This document shows, piece after piece, positions 5,555 to 8,202 of a stretch of DNA of 8,202 nucleotides. This DNA is from Nitriliruptoraceae bacterium. GTDB lineage: Bacteria; Actinomycetota; Nitriliruptoria; Nitriliruptorales; Nitriliruptoraceae. The position numbers were made by a program, and so were the translations under genes. Where the stretch lies: assembly GCA_007131525.1 (NCBI GenBank), contig SLQK01000313.1:1-8202 (forward strand), read 5' to 3'. The notes below the pieces were generated by a model. It saw only the letters and a list, made by a program, of their open reading frames with translations. It ran no database searches and was not told where the DNA came from. Each line of letters begins with the position of its first letter. Position 1 is the first letter of the stretch.

Positions 5555-6439
5555 GTCGCGGAGCGCGGCCAGCGCGACCTCGATCGCCGGACGACCACGC
5601 GAGCTCGTGCGGGTCAGCGCCACCACCGCCCGGGCGGCCGGGACCGGGAGCTCGCGCACGACGACCCGGTCCCGCAGGGCAGCGGTGACCGCGAGTCGCG
5701 GCAGGACGGCGATGCCCACCCCCTCAGCGACCAGGGCGGCGATCGTCGCCAGTCCCTCGAACTCCCAACGGGCCTTCGGGGTCACCTCCGCGTCGGCCAG
5801 CACCCGGTCGAAGGCGGTGCGTGAGGGCTCCCCGATGGGGGCGCAGATCCAGGGCCCCGCGGCCAGCGAGCGCAGCTCGGTCGGGTCCGGCCCACCGGCG
5901 GCCGGGTGGTCGCGGGGGAGGACCAGCACCAGCGGATCGTGTTGGAGCACCTCGGCGTCCAACCGGTCGTGGGTGGTCGGCGGCGTCGCCGCGTGGTCGT
6001 CGACGACGGCGATGTCAACGTCGCGGCTGCGGAGCCGGCTGAGCGCCTCGGCCGGCGCCGCCTGGCGGACCACCACCTGGAGCTCGCGCTCCCGGCTCAT
6101 CAGGGCGGCCAGCGCGGGGGCGAGGGCCACCGCGATCGAGGGCACCGCCGCGATGCGCACGGGACCGGCCGGACTCCCGGTGTGCGCCGCGAGGTCGACC
6201 TCGGCGGCCTCGACCGCCTCCAGCACCACCGCGGCGTGGGCAGCGAGGCGCTGCCCCAACACGGTCAGCTCCGCGCTGCGCGCCGTGCGATCCAGCAACG
6301 CACCCCCGGCCTCCCGCTCGAGCGTGGCCAGCTGCTGCGACACCGCCGATGCCGAGTACCCGAGGGCGGCTGCGGTCGCGGCGATGCTGCCCTGTTGCGC
6401 GAAGTGGTGGAGCAGTTGGAGCCGGTGCAGATCGAGCAT
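5546..6439 (-). CDS. LysR-family transcriptional regulator
   Basis: At 297 residues this is the usual LysR length. The N-terminal winged helix-turn-helix is MLDLHRLQLLHHFAQQGSIA followed by ATAAALGYSASAVSQQLATLE (recognition region about 28-38), then the conserved RTARSAELTVLGQRL wing and a linker helix with repeated Ala/Val/Glu. The effector domain runs from about 92 (GPVRIAAVPSIA) to the end, including DVDIAVVDD, PLVLVLPRDHP, WICAP, and GLATIAALVAEGVGIAVLPRLA. Such proteins bind as tetramers, repress their own gene and activate a divergent target on binding a small molecule; the ligand cannot be read from sequence. ATG 6439 has a strong AAGGAG SD at 6450-6445. It faces the aminotransferase across 112 bases, making that the likeliest target. 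Its 3' end converges on the molybdoenzyme gene. Confidence 0.93.
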   Translation of the reverse strand: MLDLHRLQLLHHFAQQGSIAATAAALGYSASAVSQQLATLEREAGGALLDRTARSAELTVLGQRLAAHAAVVLEAVEAAEVDLAAHTGSPAGPVRIAAVPSIAVALAPALAALMSRERELQVVVRQAAPAEALSRLRSRDVDIAVVDDHAATPPTTHDRLDAEVLQHDPLVLVLPRDHPAAGGPDPTELRSLAAGPWICAPIGEPSRTAFDRVLADAEVTPKARWEFEGLATIAALVAEGVGIAVLPRLAVTAALRDRVVVRELPVPAARAVVALTRTSSRGRPAIEVALAALRDGA

Positions 6440-6444
6440 CGTCT

Positions 6445-6459
6445 CTCCTTACGCTAAGG
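6445..6459. promoter_or_regulatory. Palindrome CCTTA-CGC-TAAGG overlapping the LysR ribosome-binding site; candidate LysR operator
   Basis: CCTTA (6447-6451) and TAAGG (6455-6459) are perfect 5-bp arms around CGC. The left arm overlaps the complement of the LysR SD (6445-6450). It is an A/T-containing palindrome in very GC-rich DNA within a LysR divergon, which favours a real operator. LysR sites are often interrupted dyads of the T-N11-A type, which this short dyad only loosely resembles. Confidence 0.45.
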
Positions 6460-6462
6460 GTC

Positions 6463-6468
6463 ACCATA
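6463..6468 (-). promoter_or_regulatory. Possible -10 element TATGGT for the LysR gene
   Basis: On the minus strand TATGGT fits TANNNT and lies 23 bases upstream of the LysR start codon, just outside the CCTTA/TAAGG palindrome. A repressor bound there would cover the transcription start. No recognisable -35 lies 16-18 bases upstream. GCGC-TT-GCGC at 6471-6480 is another small dyad immediately upstream. Confidence 0.3.
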
Positions 6469-6538
6469 TCGCGCTTGCGCTGATGCTCGCGAGGGCGCAC
6501 GGTGCCACCGGTCCGCCGCGACCCACCGTCCCGCGATC

Positions 6539-6543
6539 TGGAG
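6539..6543 (+). promoter_or_regulatory. Shine-Dalgarno TGGAG that decides the aminotransferase start
   Basis: TGGAG with 8-nt spacing supports GTG 6552. The alternative ATG 6483 is preceded by GCGCTTGCGCTG, with no purine-rich SD. Confidence 0.5.
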
Positions 6544-6551
6544 CACCGACC

Positions 6552-7802
6552 GTGGCCGTCTCCGCCACCCTCGCCGTCAACGAAGCCGTCGAGCGCGCCC
6601 GACGCGATGGCCGCACGATCCTGCCGCTGGGGTTCGGGGAGGCGGGCCTGCCCGTGCACCCGGCCCTGCGGGAGCGCCTGGCGGGCGCCGCCGGCGCCAA
6701 CGGCTACGGGCCCGTGGCCGGATCGCCGCAGCTGCTCGAGGCTGCGGCGGGGTACTGGACCCGACGCCGCCTGCCCACCACCGCCGCCCAGGTCGTGGCG
6801 GGACCGGGCAGCAAGCCGCTGCTCTACGCGCTGCTCCAGGCGATCGGTGGCGATGTGGCGCTGCCGAGACCCAGCTGGGTGAGCTACGCCGCCCAGGCGG
6901 CACTGCTGGCGCAGCGAGCCCACCTGATCGACACCGCGCCCGGCCGGGGCGGCGTGCCGGATCCCGCCGGCCTGGCCGCCGCCGCCCACCGGGCCCGCGA
7001 GCGGGGTCACCCGCTGCGCAGCGTCCTGCTCACCCTCCCCGACAACCCGACCGGCACGCTGGCCGATCGGGACCGGGTGGCGGCGGTGTGTGCCGTCGCC
7101 CGGGAGCACGACCTCGTCATCATCTCCGACGAGATCTACCGCGACCTGGTCCACGATCCCACCCAGGGCTACCTCAGCCCCGCGGAGCTCGCGCCGGACC
7201 GGACCGTCATCACCACCGGTATCTCCAAGAGCCTCGCGCTGGGCGGGTGGCGGCTCGGCGTGACCCGGCTCCCGGCGAGCGAGCTGGGGGAGCGGCTGGC
7301 CGAGCGGCTGCTGCACATCGCCAGCGAGGTGTGGTCCGCGCCGGCCAACCCGGTGCAGCAGGTGGCGGCCTGGGCCTACACCGAGCCGCAGGTCCTCGTC
7401 GACCACCTCGATGCCAGCCGACGCCTGCACGCCACGGTCGCTCGGGCGGTCGCCGAGGTGTTCGTGGCCGCCGGCGCCACCCTGGCCCAGCCGCAGGGCG
7501 GCTTCTACCTCTACCCGGACCTGTCCTCGCACCGCGAGCGTCTGGCGCATCGCTGGGGGATCACCGACAGCCCGAGCCTCGCCCGTGTGCTGATCGATCA
7601 CCTCGACGTGGCCACCCTGCCCGGGTCGGCCTTCGGGGACGACCCGGAGGCGCTGCGGCTCCGGGTCGCCACCAGCCTGCTCTACGGACCCGACGATCTG
7701 CGGCGCCAGACCGCCCTGGTCGACGACGACCCGGTGGCCCTGCCCTGGATCCGGGACGGTCTCGGTCAGCTCGCCACCGCGCTCACGCGGTTGACCGGCT
7801 AG
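6552..7802 (+). CDS. Class I/II PLP-dependent aminotransferase
   Basis: At 416 residues it is a fold-type I aminotransferase with every core residue visible: SWVSY stacking region (W109), DNPTG (N165), SDEIY (D193, Y196), the PLP lysine K226 in TTGISKSLALGGWRLG (with R234), and LRLRVATS near the C-terminus, where R369 aligns with the substrate alpha-carboxylate arginine. The opening SATLAVNEAVERAR..LPLGFGEAGLPVHPAL and GYGPVAGSP mark the aspartate/aromatic-aminotransferase-like subfamily common in actinobacteria. It transfers an amino group between an amino acid and a 2-oxo acid; the donor is not deducible. GTG 6552 is preferred: TGGAG at 6539-6543 lies 8 bases upstream and the family sequence begins there. 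In-frame ATG 6483 has no SD and adds a Pro/Arg-rich leader. It is divergent from the LysR gene, its probable regulator. Confidence 0.92.
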   Translation: MAVSATLAVNEAVERARRDGRTILPLGFGEAGLPVHPALRERLAGAAGANGYGPVAGSPQLLEAAAGYWTRRRLPTTAAQVVAGPGSKPLLYALLQAIGGDVALPRPSWVSYAAQAALLAQRAHLIDTAPGRGGVPDPAGLAAAAHRARERGHPLRSVLLTLPDNPTGTLADRDRVAAVCAVAREHDLVIISDEIYRDLVHDPTQGYLSPAELAPDRTVITTGISKSLALGGWRLGVTRLPASELGERLAERLLHIASEVWSAPANPVQQVAAWAYTEPQVLVDHLDASRRLHATVARAVAEVFVAAGATLAQPQGGFYLYPDLSSHRERLAHRWGITDSPSLARVLIDHLDVATLPGSAFGDDPEALRLRVATSLLYGPDDLRRQTALVDDDPVALPWIRDGLGQLATALTRLTG

Positions 7803-7822
7803 CTAGCCACGCCGCCGCGGCG
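7797..7822. terminator. Two tandem palindromes between convergent aminotransferase and exoribonuclease genes
   Basis: A perfect 12-bp palindrome GGCTAGCTAGCC (7797-7808) contains the aminotransferase TAG stop at 7800-7802. A second perfect palindrome CGCCGCGGCG (7813-7822) follows. As hairpins they would have short stems (4 and 3 bp with loops), so either might only be a weak terminator. The gap between the two coding ends is 23 bases. Confidence 0.35.
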
Positions 7823-7825
7823 ACC

Positions 7826-8202
7826 TCAGGCCGAGCTCGGCCCGGGGCCCAGCCGCCAGTTGGGCCGGCCGGTCGCGTCGAGTCCGGTGAACCGGACGGT
7901 CACCTTGGAGCCGACCTGCCACGGACCCGAGGTGGTGGTCAACCCGTGGTCGTCCACGGTCAGGCTGCCGCGCTGCTTCGCCGGGAGGTCCAGGGCGCGC
8001 TCGGCGGTGACGAAGCCGGTCACGCCGAGGCGCGGGAGCCGCACCTTCAGCCCGTTGGACGTCAACCCCGTGATGGTGGCCGGCTCGGGCTCGTCGAGGA
8101 AGCCGCGGTCGAACAGCCGGGCCCACAGGTCCCCACGCTCGCGGGCCTGCAGGAAGCTCATCGCCCCGGCGCGGGCGTCGAGCCAGCCGGCCAGGGGACC
8201 GA
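7826..8202 (-). CDS. Probable RNB-family (RNase II/R, Dis3-like) exoribonuclease, C-terminal part (runs off right edge)
   Basis: The last 125 codons, ending at TGA 7828-7826. The frame stays open to the window edge and reads ..GPLAGWLDARAGAMSFLQARERGDL.., so the in-frame ATG at 8161 is probably internal. A helical segment leads into an S1/OB-type beta barrel: PATITGLTSNGLKVRLPRLG then VTGFVTAERAL, and later WQVGSKVTVRFTGLDATGRPNWRL. An S1-like barrel after a helical region, with the ITGLTSNGLKV / LGVTGFV pattern, resembles the C-terminal end of RNB exoribonucleases, particularly the Dis3-like branch, which degrade RNA 3' to 5'. The catalytic Asp cluster lies outside the window, so the assignment rests on the terminal barrel alone. 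A different S1-domain RNA-binding protein is the main alternative. Confidence 0.55.
   Translation of the reverse strand, partial: GPLAGWLDARAGAMSFLQARERGDLWARLFDRGFLDEPEPATITGLTSNGLKVRLPRLGVTGFVTAERALDLPAKQRGSLTVDDHGLTTTSGPWQVGSKVTVRFTGLDATGRPNWRLGPGPSSA

Noticed and set aside
6483..6551. ATG 6483 as the aminotransferase start
   Set aside because: It has no Shine-Dalgarno, and the leader overlaps the dyads of the LysR divergon. GTG 6552 begins right at the conserved VSATLAVNEA segment.
6015..7601. Long (528-codon) open frame on the minus strand opposite the aminotransferase
   Set aside because: It is antisense to a gene with intact catalytic motifs, encodes a low-complexity Gly/Arg/His-rich protein, and overlaps the LysR gene. 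Long antisense frames are expected at this G+C content.
1..8202. CRISPR array, tRNA/rRNA, insertion sequence or phage/defence cluster
   Set aside because: I saw no regularly spaced repeats, tRNA-like cloverleaf, transposase motif or integrase. Composition and codon bias are uniform across all genes, with no sign of recent transfer.

Overview
The window is ordinary-looking chromosomal DNA from a very G+C-rich bacterium. Every real gene is strongly G/C-biased at third codon positions, and five of the seven complete or left-edge genes use GTG rather than ATG or come with purine-rich Shine-Dalgarno (SD) sequences at normal spacing. Several protein types are typical of Actinobacteriota: a RecQ-like helicase with a C-terminal phosphoribosyltransferase-like domain (RqlH type), a short cytoplasmic sulfite-oxidase-like molybdoenzyme, and an aminotransferase with the SATLAxNE / GFGEAGLPVHP signature. 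I would place it in Actinobacteriota, possibly a deep-branching class, but the sequence alone does not fix the lineage. I see no tRNA, rRNA, CRISPR array, insertion sequence or phage gene.

Layout, left to right. A truncated M20-family amidohydrolase (minus, 1-86) diverges across a 203-bp spacer from the RqlH-type helicase (plus, 290-2440). A hairpin follows the helicase stop, then a 90-residue stand-alone Smr-domain protein (plus, 2543-2815). A convergent hairpin terminator separates this from a two-gene minus-strand operon: gamma-carbonic-anhydrase-like protein (3986-4531) then ArgE-like M20 deacetylase (2838-3989), joined by a 4-base stop/start overlap. The operon diverges across 142 bp from a molybdopterin oxidoreductase gene with an unusual N-terminal helical extension (plus, 4674-5513). 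That gene converges on a LysR-type regulator (minus, 5546-6439), which diverges across 112 bp from a class I/II aminotransferase (plus, 6552-7802). The right edge holds the C-terminal part of a probable RNB/Dis3-like exoribonuclease (minus, 7826-8202 and beyond).

How the genes may work together. The gamma-CA/ArgE pair is a plausible unit, because bicarbonate and ornithine both feed citrulline and arginine synthesis, but that is inference. The LysR/aminotransferase divergon has the classical arrangement of a LysR regulator next to its target, and a near-perfect palindrome in the spacer overlaps the LysR ribosome-binding site. The helicase and Smr protein are neighbours with nucleic-acid roles, but the hairpin between them argues against a simple operon.

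I do not find a clear new multi-gene system. The points most worth a second look are departures from family norms in the helicase (a degraded PRPP loop and an altered aromatic-rich loop), the extra N-terminal domain on the molybdoenzyme, and structured elements in the divergent promoters.
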